This document shows positions 24,627 through 34,204 of a stretch of DNA of 56,889 bases, piece by piece (the first letter of the stretch is position 1; the number at the start of each line of letters is the position of its first letter). The notes under the pieces were generated by a model. The model had not been told where the DNA came from, made no database searches, and was given only the letters and a program-made list of their open reading frames with translations. Position numbers and translations under genes: made by a program. This DNA is from Megamonas sp. UBA1799 (GTDB taxonomy: Bacteria; Bacillota; Negativicutes; Selenomonadales; Selenomonadaceae). The stretch lies in the NCBI GenBank assembly GCA_002319815.1, contig DCFR01000066.1, positions 2,239-59,127 of the forward strand, written 5' to 3'.

Positions 24627-27600
24627 ATGCAGCGTAAGCTTTGGGCCGTTGTGGCCATCATACTGATGGGAATAGGCATGCTGGCATTCGCCGGGTTTTG
24701 GTATTATACGGGAACGAATGCTTTTATGCAGGCTGCTGGGGAAACGGCGGCGGCCAAAGGGTCGGAACTTTTAGGAACCCGGCTGGAAATCGGGCGGGTT
24801 CGGGTTGATTCCCTGCATCAGCTGACCATAGAAAATATTGTTCTCTATGATAAACAGGATGCTTGTATTGCAGAGGCTGAATCAGCAAAGGTTCGATTCA
24901 GCCTCTTTGCTGTACTCGGAAATAAACCGGCATCCGGCATTGAAGAAGTAGCGGTTCATCAGGTGAAAGCCGATTTGCAGCAGCGTCCGGACGGGCGCTG
25001 GAATTATGAGGATTTTACCCAGAAGAATAGCCAGTCAAATGACTTTCGGGGGATTGTCCGGGTGCAGGATGGCATGCTGACGGGGCGGGCGGCTGGCAAG
25101 TCGCTGCAGCTAGAGAATGTGCAGGCTTTATTTGATTTTGCCGATCCGGCGGCGGTTCGGACGGATGTGCAGGCGACGCGCCAGGGCGCTGAAATTTCTG
25201 CTTCCGGGAAGATCGGCGATGAGAGCCGGTTGAGCCTTGAGGGGAAAAATCTGGATGTGACGGACTATCTGGATTTTTTGCCGGCGGGAATGCTGCCGGC
25301 CTCGGTGGAGATTTCAGCGGGACGGGTGGATCGTGTTTCAGCCGTGCTGCAGCAAAAAAATGGTCAGTTTACGTATAGCGGTCAGGCGGAAGTAAGCCAG
25401 GGCACCGTGCGGTTATGGGACACAGAGGTAAAAAAGATTGCCGGACTGGTGACGTTTAGTGATAAGGAGGTGTCGGTCTTTGCCAGCGGCGAGGCAGCCG
25501 GCCAGCGCATGGCAGTTCACGGGAAGATTTTGCTTGATGCTGCGGAGCCTTATATGAATCTGGTTTTGGAATCGGCGGCATTTGATCCGGGCGCCGTATT
25601 GCGGGACACTCCATTTCACGGCGCAGTGGCTTTTACCGTCAATGTTTACGGTACGTTTTCAAATCCGGGATTTGAGGGAGATTTTCAGGCAGCGAATGGT
25701 ACGGTCTATGGATATTCTTTTGCCAATGCGCGTGGCCGGGCTGCTTATCAGGATGGCCGGCTGGTGATCCGGCGGCTTGCAGCCGATGTGTTTGGCGGCA
25801 AGGCTGAGGTCTCCGGGGAGTTTGATACGGCAGCGGCAGCGTATGATGGCCGGGTCAAATTATCCGGCATTGACGCCGCACAACTGTCGGATTTTCTCCC
25901 GGCAGTGACGGGTAATTTGTCGGCTGACCTGGGGATTGCCGGACAGGGCAAGGACCTAAAGGGATTTTCCGTTTATGGCAGCTTTTCCGTCAAAGGGGGC
26001 AGTTATCGGGGCATTGCGGTTCCATCGATGGAAGCTTCTTTTTCCCGGACGGGACAGGCGACGACGATAGATTATTTAAGCATTGGTTTGACAAGTGGAT
26101 CTTTGGGCGTTGAAGGGACTGTTCAGGATAATACCCGGTTGGATCTGACTTTTTCTGGGACGCATGTCGATCTGGGGCTTTTTAAGTATTTTGTTCCGGA
26201 GGCTGATGTCAGTGGGGTTACGGATTGCCGGGGGCAAGTGAAGGGAGATCTCACAAATCCGGTTTTGCAGATTGATTTTTCTGCAGTCGATGGCAAGTTG
26301 TTTGAGCAACCGTATCGTACGCTGCAGGGATCGGCGAGCGGCAGTCTTGACGGGGTGCGGATTGATTCATTTTCTCTGAAAAATGGCGGCCGGGAAACAT
26401 GGAAAGTGCAGGGAACGGTTGGCTTTACCGGGAAACGCCGCGTACAGCTACAGATTGATACGATGGGCGCCCGCATGGAAGATATTGCGGCGCTGGTAGC
26501 TCCGGAACAGCCGATTACCGGTAATGTGGATAACATTATTACGATTACGGGTACGCTCGATAATCCTTCGATGGTCGGATATATTCATTTTTATCAGGGC
26601 AGTTATCATGGCTATCTGCTGTCTGGTATGGACGGCGATTACAATATGGCGAATGGCGTTATGACTTTGCACGATTTTCATATATTTTCGCCTTTGGTGG
26701 ATATGGATCTAAATGGCACGGTAACGCGTAGCGGAGGTCTGGACTTGCGCGTAGCAGCGCATGATCTGGATCTGAATCGCTTTGATCATATTTTACCGTA
26801 TCCAATCAGCGGGCATGGAAAATTTGATGGGCAAATTAATGGGAGTCTGGAGGCGCCTTCTTTTGATGGTTTGCTTACAGCTGGTAAGCTTTCTTTGAAT
26901 GGGCAGATTCTTACGCAAGCGCATGGAAAGGTCCGGTTGCGTGGACATAGGGTTTTCTTTGATTCCTTTGGCGTTGAGCAAAAAGATGGCAGTTATAGTC
27001 TTACGGCGTCGCTTAACACAGTAAGCCGATCAATGGACGGCCATCTGGAAGTTAAAAATGGCGACATTAATGCGTTGCTGGCAATTTTTAACTTAAAGAA
27101 TGATATTATTCACGGACAAATGAATGGTACGCTGGGATTGGGTGGTACTGTGGACCGTCCTCGGGTTCATTTGACAGGATTTGCTGCAAAAGGTGAATTG
27201 GAAGGCTATGCGCTCAGTGATGTATATGTAGATGCCAATCTGGTAGGCCGGGTGATTACTTTGAACCGGTTTGACGGAAAACAAGGCGAAGGTGTTTTTG
27301 CCGCGGAAGGAACTGTGGATATGGAGGGGCCAATGGATGCCCGGCTTTCGGTTAAAAATGCTCAGGCGGGAATTCTGGCTCGTTTAGCTGGTCTGGATAC
27401 GCCGGCAAAAGGCAGCGTCGATCTCGAGGCCCAACTGAGCGGATCAGTGAGTGATCCGGCGGCTGACGTTTCGCTTACGATTAATGGCGGAGGCATTGGT
27501 GCATCGACCTTTGATTCGTTGGCGGGACTTTTTAACTTGCGTGACGGAGTCATTCAAGTAAATCAACTGATAGTTCGCAAAATGCAGGCGGGGCATTCAT

Positions 27601-28931
27601 ATAAGGCAAGTGCATACGGAAGTATTCCGATTAAGGCAATCGGCGGAGATGTGGACAATTTACATTCAGATGAGCAGATGAATCTACGGTTGTCTCTGGA
27701 TCAAGCGGATCTTAGTTTGCTGCCGTTTCTTTCCAATAGTGTCGACTGGGCGATGGGGGAAACCTATGGTAACCTTATGGTATCGGGAACTCTGGCTCAA
27801 CCGATGGTGCGGGGGACGCTGGGGTTCAAAAATGGAGCGTTAAAGTTCAAGGAGTTGACACTGCCTTTTACGGATATGCAGGCTGATATTGCTTTTGAGG
27901 GCAACCGTATATTAATTAACGAATTTTCCGGGAAACTGGGCAACGGTAGTTACCGTCTAATAGGAAACTCTCAATTTTCCGGTAGGATGCCGGTCGGGTA
28001 TGACTTTATGCTGACGGCAGATCAATTGGATATTGGCAGCAGTTTTTATAAGGGACCTTTATCTGGAACTTTGCGGTTGAATGAAGGAGAGATTTATGGA
28101 CGGAGGATGCCGCAGCTGTCAGGAAATATACTGGTCGATAATGCGACGGTCTCGATTCCGACGATTCCAGATAGTAAAGGAGATATGCCTCGTCTGTTGC
28201 TGGATCTGGATTTGAAATTGGGGAAGAAAGTGCATTTTTATAGCCCGTTTTTATATGATATGCGCATAGCCGGAGCAGCTCATTTTGGTGGCACAACCCG
28301 GCATCCACGTCCGTCCGGAACGATTTCAGTGCTGAGAGGCACGGTTAATTACCTGAAAACGTCTTTTACAGTACGAGAGGGAGAGGCTTATTTCAATCAA
28401 GTTGATTCCTTTTTGCCCAGCATTGTACTGCATGCCGATACAAAGCTTACAAAGGCCAAAGTTTATCTGTCGGTTGAAGGGCCTGTGGAGCAAATGGCAG
28501 TGCATTTGACCTCTAGCCCGGAAATGAGCGAAACAGAAATTCTGCAGCTGCTGACTTTGCGCAGCGAATACCGCAGTGGACAGCAAGGCGAATTTAACTC
28601 TTTTCTGGATGTCGGACTGCAGATGAGTGTTCTTAGTGAAGCAGAGGGCGCTGTGCGCGATTGGCTTAATCTTGATTTATTTAATATCGCTAGGGATACA
28701 TCGCAAAATACACAAAAAACTGCGGACAACAGCGCACGAGAGGTGTATAATGTAGAAATGGGTAAATATATCAGCGATAAGGTAATGATGCGGTATGTTC
28801 AGGGCATTGGCGGCAGTCAGACGAGACGCTATGGTGTTCAATATGATTTTAATGATCGTATGAGCTTTACAGTTGAGCATGATCAGGATAATGCTTACCG
28901 TTTTGGTCTTGAAGCGCGGTTTAATTTTTAA
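24627..28931 (+). CDS. tamB: TamB-like AsmA-family inter-membrane lipid transport protein
   Basis: A 1434-residue protein with one N-terminal helix (about 8-26) and a very long periplasmic body rich in beta repeats. The C-terminal DUF490/TamB domain (about 1080-1434) ends in strands finishing with Phe. Proteins of this family form a hydrophobic groove that carries phospholipids to the outer membrane and assist some outer-membrane proteins. Length and layout match TamB (about 1260 residues in E. coli). No TamA gene is adjacent; BamA, two genes later, may be the partner. The second half appears less GC-rich than the first. Confidence 0.88.
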   Translation: MQRKLWAVVAIILMGIGMLAFAGFWYYTGTNAFMQAAGETAAAKGSELLGTRLEIGRVRVDSLHQLTIENIVLYDKQDACIAEAESAKVRFSLFAVLGNKPASGIEEVAVHQVKADLQQRPDGRWNYEDFTQKNSQSNDFRGIVRVQDGMLTGRAAGKSLQLENVQALFDFADPAAVRTDVQATRQGAEISASGKIGDESRLSLEGKNLDVTDYLDFLPAGMLPASVEISAGRVDRVSAVLQQKNGQFTYSGQAEVSQGTVRLWDTEVKKIAGLVTFSDKEVSVFASGEAAGQRMAVHGKILLDAAEPYMNLVLESAAFDPGAVLRDTPFHGAVAFTVNVYGTFSNPGFEGDFQAANGTVYGYSFANARGRAAYQDGRLVIRRLAADVFGGKAEVSGEFDTAAAAYDGRVKLSGIDAAQLSDFLPAVTGNLSADLGIAGQGKDLKGFSVYGSFSVKGGSYRGIAVPSMEASFSRTGQATTIDYLSIGLTSGSLGVEGTVQDNTRLDLTFSGTHVDLGLFKYFVPEADVSGVTDCRGQVKGDLTNPVLQIDFSAVDGKLFEQPYRTLQGSASGSLDGVRIDSFSLKNGGRETWKVQGTVGFTGKRRVQLQIDTMGARMEDIAALVAPEQPITGNVDNIITITGTLDNPSMVGYIHFYQGSYHGYLLSGMDGDYNMANGVMTLHDFHIFSPLVDMDLNGTVTRSGGLDLRVAAHDLDLNRFDHILPYPISGHGKFDGQINGSLEAPSFDGLLTAGKLSLNGQILTQAHGKVRLRGHRVFFDSFGVEQKDGSYSLTASLNTVSRSMDGHLEVKNGDINALLAIFNLKNDIIHGQMNGTLGLGGTVDRPRVHLTGFAAKGELEGYALSDVYVDANLVGRVITLNRFDGKQGEGVFAAEGTVDMEGPMDARLSVKNAQAGILARLAGLDTPAKGSVDLEAQLSGSVSDPAADVSLTINGGGIGASTFDSLAGLFNLRDGVIQVNQLIVRKMQAGHSYKASAYGSIPIKAIGGDVDNLHSDEQMNLRLSLDQADLSLLPFLSNSVDWAMGETYGNLMVSGTLAQPMVRGTLGFKNGALKFKELTLPFTDMQADIAFEGNRILINEFSGKLGNGSYRLIGNSQFSGRMPVGYDFMLTADQLDIGSSFYKGPLSGTLRLNEGEIYGRRMPQLSGNILVDNATVSIPTIPDSKGDMPRLLLDLDLKLGKKVHFYSPFLYDMRIAGAAHFGGTTRHPRPSGTISVLRGTVNYLKTSFTVREGEAYFNQVDSFLPSIVLHADTKLTKAKVYLSVEGPVEQMAVHLTSSPEMSETEILQLLTLRSEYRSGQQGEFNSFLDVGLQMSVLSEAEGAVRDWLNLDLFNIARDTSQNTQKTADNSAREVYNVEMGKYISDKVMMRYVQGIGGSQTRRYGVQYDFNDRMSFTVEHDQDNAYRFGLEARFNF

Positions 28932-28945
28932 GTGAGGTGAGCGAT

Positions 28946-29575
28946 GTGCGTCTGGAAGATTATATACAGGAATTGAACCGGATAAAACTGTTGGAGCCGG
29001 AGCAGGAAGCAGAACTTTGGAAGGCATTTAAGGAAGATAAGAATGAAGATGCCAGACGGCGGCTTATCCAGTCTTATCAGCCTTTGGTTTTTAAGAATGC
29101 GTTGCCTTTTCGCAGTATGGATGGTATTATGGATATTATTCAGGAAGGGACAGTCGGTCTCATTGAGGCGGCGGAGAAATTTGATTACCACCGTGGTGTC
29201 GCTTTTAGCCTTTTTGCAGTGCATCGGATTCGTGGCCGCATGTTGAATTTTATCCGTAAGGAAGGGGCCTCGGAACTAACGTGTATCGATGATCTGGGGA
29301 ATGATGGCATATCAATCAAAGACCGGATTGCTGATACGGCTCTATCCGTTTCTGAACAAGCAGAAATGCATGAGATTACGGTGCATTTAAAGGAGGCATT
29401 GACACGTTTGCCAGAGAAGGAGAGGCTGGTTTTAGAACGTGTATATCTGGAAAGCGCTGAAATTAAAGATGTGGCGGTGCTGCTTGATTTGAGTATTGCT
29501 CATATTTATCGGCTCCAGAAGACTGGAATCAGGCGGATACGCGGCATGCTGTCGCAATTTATGCAACGTTGGTAG
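28946..29575 (+). CDS. Sigma-70 family RNA polymerase sigma factor
   Basis: A protein of about 209 residues with region 2 (about 35-100: LIQSYQPLVFKNALPF, DIIQEGTVGLIEAAEKFDYHRG, FSLFAVHRIRGRMLNFIRKEG). Region 4 follows (about 145-205: LTRLPEKERLVLERVYLE then a helix-turn-helix). There is little room for region 3, so it is ECF-sized, but region 2 reads like the SigF/SigB/WhiG side of the family. Start GTG 28946 is preferred because GAGGTGA lies 5 nt upstream; in-frame GTG 28937 is the alternative. It follows tamB within 15 nt, so it is transcribed with outer-membrane genes, and precedes a single-span protein that could be its regulator. Confidence 0.8.
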   Translation: MRLEDYIQELNRIKLLEPEQEAELWKAFKEDKNEDARRRLIQSYQPLVFKNALPFRSMDGIMDIIQEGTVGLIEAAEKFDYHRGVAFSLFAVHRIRGRMLNFIRKEGASELTCIDDLGNDGISIKDRIADTALSVSEQAEMHEITVHLKEALTRLPEKERLVLERVYLESAEIKDVAVLLDLSIAHIYRLQKTGIRRIRGMLSQFMQRW

Positions 29576-29608
29576 TCCCTTTTAACTTAGGAAAAAGGTT
29601 GTATATCC

Positions 29609-29636
29609 TTGCTTTTTGGCGAAAAATGGATATAAT
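29609..29636 (+). promoter_or_regulatory. Promoter ahead of the single-span protein and bamA
   Basis: TTGCTT (29609-29614), a 16-nt spacer and a perfect TATAAT (29631-29636). It lies just after the sigma-factor gene and would drive the membrane protein, bamA and the following genes independently of the mla-tolC-tamB transcript. Confidence 0.6.
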
Positions 29637-29732
29637 AGTTTTTAATCATGATATTTGACCAGATTCAGCCTGCAAAAAAAGGCAGGATCCTTTGGAGTAT
29701 ATAATTATACATACCGAGGGAGGAGATTGCTG

Positions 29733-30296
29733 ATGTCAGATGGACGTAACCGGTTTAAAAATCATGTGCGGGCTGCCAGAGAATGGCTGGGGCAGGCTGA
29801 GCATTCTTTAGATAATAAAGAAGATATTCGCGGTGATCTGAACGTTATGCTCGCGCAAGCAGAACTGCAGCGGGCGAAAGAGACAAAAGAGCTTATGCCG
29901 ATGCAGCGCTGGTTGTATAGGCTGGCGCCGGTTGCCGTCGCCGTTCTTTTTGTGGTGGGGAGCTTGTTGTTTTGGCATTGGGAACAACCGCGTTCAGTAG
30001 GTGCGCCGGAGCAGCCGCCAGTGGCGGTAACTGCTCCGGCTGGGGCAACGGATCCCCCAGTGGCGGCAACTGTTCCGCAGACCGCATTGCAAGCGGAGGT
30101 GATTGTCACGCCACCAGGGCTGCCAGAACGGCAGTTATCATCGCCGGAAATGCCCGTTGTTTCTTCGATGCAGGAACAACCCGCCGCCCCTCAGGCCGCA
30201 GTTCCTGCCCTTGCTGACAAACAAGAGGTATATATGCCTTCAGAAAATCTGCAAAAACTTATGTGCTCAGCGGGGAAGAGCCTGCGGGCGCAATGA
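29733..30296 (+). CDS. Single-span membrane protein of unknown function
   Basis: A protein of 187 residues not recognised as a known family. An N-terminal charged, helical cytoplasmic part (1-60) precedes one transmembrane helix (about 62-82). A 105-residue extracytoplasmic tail follows, rich in Pro, Ala and Val (many AP/PP pairs). ATG 29733 is chosen for GGGAGGAG 7 nt upstream. The topology is that of a membrane anti-sigma factor, and the preceding gene encodes a sigma factor. No zinc-binding anti-sigma motif (HxxxCxxC) is visible, so this is only a hypothesis. It could instead be a periplasm-spanning scaffold linked to the next gene, bamA. Confidence 0.7.
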   Translation: MSDGRNRFKNHVRAAREWLGQAEHSLDNKEDIRGDLNVMLAQAELQRAKETKELMPMQRWLYRLAPVAVAVLFVVGSLLFWHWEQPRSVGAPEQPPVAVTAPAGATDPPVAATVPQTALQAEVIVTPPGLPERQLSSPEMPVVSSMQEQPAAPQAAVPALADKQEVYMPSENLQKLMCSAGKSLRAQ

Positions 30297-30355
30297 GGCT
30301 GATTCTTATAGATAGGTTCATGCATTTATATTGCAAATATTGGGAGGTTGGACTT

Positions 30356-32275
30356 TTGAGCAACAAAAAATACAGAGCAATTGCCTGCGCACTGGCACTT
30401 GCGGCAAGTTTTCCTGCCATGCAGAACAGCCCTGTTTACGCGGCTGAGGCAGAAGCGGAGGATGCAACTTCGGAGAATACGGCTGGGAATACGCCGACGG
30501 TTGTCGATCCGGGCGCGGATACAGCTGCTGCTGTAGCTGTTGACGCTGCGGCAGCAACTTCAGCAAAAACGGCAGCGACGCCGGTAGATACCTGGAAGGC
30601 GAACCGTCCGGAAGATAAGACGATTGATTCAGGGATGGATGCTTATGCAGGGAAGACAATTGTGAGCATTGAATTGGATGGTGCCGGCCAAACAACGCGT
30701 CCGACAGCGTTGGCGGCTCTTTCTATGCGCACCGGGGATACGTTCTCAAAATCCGCTATTGATAAGGACAGAAATGCGCTTTATGATACCGGCTACTTTT
30801 ATGATTTGTATCCGACTTTTACTGTGGTGCCAGAAGGCGTCGTGGTGACGTATCATTTGTTGGAAAATCCGGTTTTGCAGGGGATTGATGTCTCAGGCAA
30901 TACGGTGGAAAAGACAGCGGATATTCAGAAACTATTAACTATGCGTACAGGTGAGATTCTTAATACGAAGATTTTGCATGAGAATGTTCAGGCGATTGAG
31001 GATCTTTATCATAAGGATGGTTATATTTTGGTTAAGTTCAGCAATCTTGATATTGATCGCAATGGCAAGCTTAAGCTGGTTATTAATGAGGGGACGTTGG
31101 AAGGCTATACGGTTAAGGGCAATACTAAGACGAAAAGCCGGGTGGTTTTGCGGGAAATGCGGCAGAAGCCAGGTGAGCCGTTTAATGCGAAAAAAGCGCG
31201 TCGTAGTATGCAGCGAGTGTACAATCTTGGCTTTTTTGAAGATGTTAATATGAAGCTAAATCCAGGCGTGGCCCCCAATGCCATTGTTCTTGAAGTGGAT
31301 GTCGTCGAAAAACGCACCGGTACTTTTAGCGTAGGCGCTGGCTACAGCAGTCAGGACGGCCTTATTGGCATGGTCAGCGTCGGCGATACGAATTATCGCG
31401 GGACAGGCGATTCGGTCAATCTCATGTATGAATTCAGCGGGTCGCAATCGGATGCGCATGGGTATGTATTCTCCTATCGTAAACCATGGCTGGACAAAAA
31501 GGAAACAGTCGGGACTTTCCGCATTTATAACCGTACTTATGAGTATGATGATTATAATACAAGCGGTAATCTAGTGGAAGAATATATGCGTAAATATGCT
31601 GGCGGTGAAGTTACTTTGGGTCGACCGGTCAGTGAGTATTCTACAAATTTTATTACATTGCGGCATCGGGATGACCAATATGTGAGCCATGAGAGTAGTG
31701 AAGACCGTAGCGGTGATGCATATAAATCTTGGCGTGATAAAAACTTTGGCGTGACTCGCAGTGTGACGCTGGAACATGTGACCGATACTAGGGACAATAT
31801 ATATTATCCGATGTCTGGTGGAAGAGTAGCATTGACTGGTGAATTTGCTGGGCTTGGCGGAAAGTTTACGTATCAGAAATATACGATCGAAGACCAGCGA
31901 TATAAAAAGGTTGGGCATGCGCAGGTTATTGCTGTTCGTATGCAGTATGGACATGGAAATGGTGACATTCCGGAATCGGCACAGTATAAAATGGGCGGGC
32001 AGGATTCCCTGCGCGGTTACCGTGATGATCAGTTCCGCGGGAATAATATGTATCTTGGAACACTGGAGTACCGCTTCCCCGTAGTCAGTAAAGTGCAGGG
32101 GGCCTTGTTTACTGATTTTGGGGCAGCATGGGATTCTGGCTGGAACCCATCGGGGACGCATGCCGGCGTCGGTGTTGGCGTGCAAATTCAGACGCCAGTC
32201 GGGCCAATCCGGCTTGATCTTGGTCATGGTTCGCAGGGCAATCGGGTACACTTCAGCGTCGGTGGGACATTCTAA
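30356..32275 (+). CDS. bamA: BamA outer-membrane protein assembly factor
   Basis: A protein of about 639 residues. A signal peptide ends near VYAAEA, then an Ala/Thr-rich low-complexity linker (about 35-90). Three POTRA domains follow (about 100-335), fewer than the five of E. coli BamA. A 16-strand-type barrel has the loop-6 motif SLRGYRD and a C-terminal Phe. It inserts barrel proteins into the outer membrane. Start TTG 30356 is chosen because GGGAGG lies 8 nt upstream and it gives a clean signal peptide; the frame extends upstream to 30263 but overlaps the previous gene. No BamB-E lipoproteins are seen nearby. Confidence 0.92.
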   Translation: MSNKKYRAIACALALAASFPAMQNSPVYAAEAEAEDATSENTAGNTPTVVDPGADTAAAVAVDAAAATSAKTAATPVDTWKANRPEDKTIDSGMDAYAGKTIVSIELDGAGQTTRPTALAALSMRTGDTFSKSAIDKDRNALYDTGYFYDLYPTFTVVPEGVVVTYHLLENPVLQGIDVSGNTVEKTADIQKLLTMRTGEILNTKILHENVQAIEDLYHKDGYILVKFSNLDIDRNGKLKLVINEGTLEGYTVKGNTKTKSRVVLREMRQKPGEPFNAKKARRSMQRVYNLGFFEDVNMKLNPGVAPNAIVLEVDVVEKRTGTFSVGAGYSSQDGLIGMVSVGDTNYRGTGDSVNLMYEFSGSQSDAHGYVFSYRKPWLDKKETVGTFRIYNRTYEYDDYNTSGNLVEEYMRKYAGGEVTLGRPVSEYSTNFITLRHRDDQYVSHESSEDRSGDAYKSWRDKNFGVTRSVTLEHVTDTRDNIYYPMSGGRVALTGEFAGLGGKFTYQKYTIEDQRYKKVGHAQVIAVRMQYGHGNGDIPESAQYKMGGQDSLRGYRDDQFRGNNMYLGTLEYRFPVVSKVQGALFTDFGAAWDSGWNPSGTHAGVGVGVQIQTPVGPIRLDLGHGSQGNRVHFSVGGTF

Positions 32276-32277
32276 TC

Positions 32278-33579
32278 ATGGACAGGGATGGAGGCCGCAG
32301 CCTGAAAGTGGTGCTGCTTTGTCTGTTGGTCTGGTTGCTGCCGGCGCCCTCTTCGGCGGCTCCGGCGGAGATGGTGGAGCAGACAACAGCGGTGGTTACG
32401 GCGGATGGCAGTTTGCCGCCTTTAGTTCAGGGGCGTATGCAGGCCAGTGTGGCTGCGATTGCCGGACAGCTGCTGGACGGACGGCGTATTGTCGACGTAG
32501 AGACCAGCCGTGCACAATATGAAAATATCATTCATGAAGTTTTTGATAAAGTGCTGGTTGGTTATTCGGTAGAACGGGTCACTTTACAGCCGGGGGATAC
32601 AACTGAGGTCGGGGTGAGGTTGATTCCCTGGGCCGATGTCATTCGTCAGGTGGATGTGAAAGTTGCGGTAGAAGGTATGCCGCCGGAAATAGAGGCAATG
32701 GTCCGCTCAGATATGCAGGGGGTAGGCGCAGTTTTTACGCAGGGACTGAATGGCTTGCCAATTGCTGCGGCAGACTGGACGAACGGGGTGCTTAAGCAAA
32801 GCCTGACTGCATTTATGGACACGCATTTGCCGGAGTTTCGGGCCGATTTTGACGTCAATCCGGAAACGACGGCGCAGGTGCAGGTGACTGTTTACCCGCG
32901 GCTGCCGGTGGTCCGGACCGTCGATCTCAATATGCGTTCTAACACGGTGCCGAATTTTACGCTGCTAAACCATCGCGAACTCATGCAGGAGAAAGTCAAT
33001 CTGATGATCGGGGTGCCGGTGCCTTTTATTTCCCGGCATCAGACGGAATTTTGCCGTTTGTTTGCGGCGGCGCTGGATGAGACGGCTGACTTTCGCGCCT
33101 ATGCAATGCATACGTTGGTTACGCTGCCGCAGATTGGTCCGGATATGGTGGTGATGAGCCGCTCTGATACGAGGCGGTACCGTTTTCGGCTGGAAGGCTG
33201 GGCTGATTTCCGCAATGCGAAAAAAAGCGATCAGAATACGATGCTGCGCTTGCATTTAGGGCAGAAATTATCGCAGGCTGACGAGATTTTTATTCAGTCG
33301 GATCTTTATCCGCAGTCGGTTGAATTTGACTGGCAGCTGGGCTATGCCCGGGCTGTCGCCGCGAAAACACAAATGATTGTTCGTTACGATATGAAGCGTG
33401 ACCGGTTTGTTTTGGGCGGAGAAAGGCAGCTATCGGATCGTTGGCTGCTGCGGTATGAATACCGCTGGTCCGATCAAAAGGGCGAGGCGGCGCTGCGGTA
33501 TCGGATGCATGATTTCCTTAGTTTGGAATATGTGACGGATCACGATGACAAATGGCTGCGGCTGATTGGGAATTTTTGA
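32278..33579 (+). CDS. Predicted outer-membrane/periplasmic barrel-like protein behind bamA
   Basis: A 433-residue protein, family not recognised. A signal peptide ends at PSSAAPA. The N-terminal 250 residues contain repeated alpha-beta segments that read like POTRA-style modules (for example VERVTLQPGDTTEVGVRLIP). The last 130 residues alternate polar and hydrophobic positions with Arg/Tyr-rich strands and end in Phe (GNF), as in a small beta-barrel. The gene begins 2 nt after the bamA stop, with no gap for a terminator, so it is co-translated with bamA. A role as a Bam accessory or partner pore is inference. Confidence 0.75.
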   Translation: MDRDGGRSLKVVLLCLLVWLLPAPSSAAPAEMVEQTTAVVTADGSLPPLVQGRMQASVAAIAGQLLDGRRIVDVETSRAQYENIIHEVFDKVLVGYSVERVTLQPGDTTEVGVRLIPWADVIRQVDVKVAVEGMPPEIEAMVRSDMQGVGAVFTQGLNGLPIAAADWTNGVLKQSLTAFMDTHLPEFRADFDVNPETTAQVQVTVYPRLPVVRTVDLNMRSNTVPNFTLLNHRELMQEKVNLMIGVPVPFISRHQTEFCRLFAAALDETADFRAYAMHTLVTLPQIGPDMVVMSRSDTRRYRFRLEGWADFRNAKKSDQNTMLRLHLGQKLSQADEIFIQSDLYPQSVEFDWQLGYARAVAAKTQMIVRYDMKRDRFVLGGERQLSDRWLLRYEYRWSDQKGEAALRYRMHDFLSLEYVTDHDDKWLRLIGNF

Positions 33580-33609
33580 TATATCATGGCAGATTTACGG
33601 TGCCATAGC

Positions 33610-33638
33610 TTGAATAAGAAATAAGAGTTTGCTATAAT
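33610..33638 (+). promoter_or_regulatory. Promoter for the OmpH-lpxD gene group
   Basis: TTGAAT (33610-33615), a 17-nt spacer and a perfect TATAAT (33633-33638), about 70 nt before the first OmpH-like gene. This is one of the best vegetative promoter matches in the window. Confidence 0.75.
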
Positions 33639-33709
33639 GAAACTGCTTTAGAAACAGAGGACAAAATGTCCGGAGAAAAAGAGACCCGCAAGGGAAAAGG
33701 AGAAAAGAC

Positions 33710-34174
33710 ATGATTAAATTGGAAAAGAAGCACATTAAGATTTTCAGTGTTCTGATTGCGCTTGTATTTGTAGGGAGCGTTGTTGCTCTGGCACTTTCAC
33801 AGTCCGGAACGGGGATTGCTTCGGCCGCCTCGTCGAGCGTCGGCGTGATTGATTATCGTCAGGTTATGAGTCAGCATCCGGATCTTCAGGCAGCGAATGC
33901 GACCATGCAGCAGGCAGTTCAGGATGCCCAGAAAGATTTTGAAACGAAGTCGGCTAACATGAGCGAGCAGGAAAAGAATGATTACTACCAGCAGACACAG
34001 CAGCGCTTGCAGCAGAAACAGCAGGACCTTATCGAACCAATTCAGAAAAAGATTGAAGATGCGGTTAAGGGCGTAGCTGAGGTTAAGGGATTGTCCGTGG
34101 TTCTGGATAAGAGCAGTGTAGTGTATGGCGGACAGGATATCACCCAGGATGTTGTCAAGAAGATTTCCAAGTAA
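33710..34174 (+). CDS. OmpH/Skp-family periplasmic chaperone (first of three)
   Basis: A 154-residue protein. A hydrophobic N-terminal segment (about 9-32) is followed by SSVGVIDYRQVMSQHP, the family's conserved first strand and helix, then a Gln/Lys-rich coiled coil (about 60-120). The closing segment GLSVVLDKSSVVYGGQDIT matches the Skp core. Such trimers hold unfolded outer-membrane proteins on their way to BamA. The signal has no clear cleavage motif, so it may stay membrane-anchored. It is preceded by its own promoter and followed by a hairpin at 34205-34237. Confidence 0.85.
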   Translation: MIKLEKKHIKIFSVLIALVFVGSVVALALSQSGTGIASAASSSVGVIDYRQVMSQHPDLQAANATMQQAVQDAQKDFETKSANMSEQEKNDYYQQTQQRLQQKQQDLIEPIQKKIEDAVKGVAEVKGLSVVLDKSSVVYGGQDITQDVVKKISK

Positions 34175-34204
34175 TTTCTTACAGGTCTAATAAGGAGTGT
34201 AAAT

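Noticed and set aside
29655..29732. An upstream start for the single-span protein
   Set aside because: The extra 26 codons run through the A7-loop hairpin region after the promoter and have no ribosome site; ATG 29733 has GGGAGGAG.
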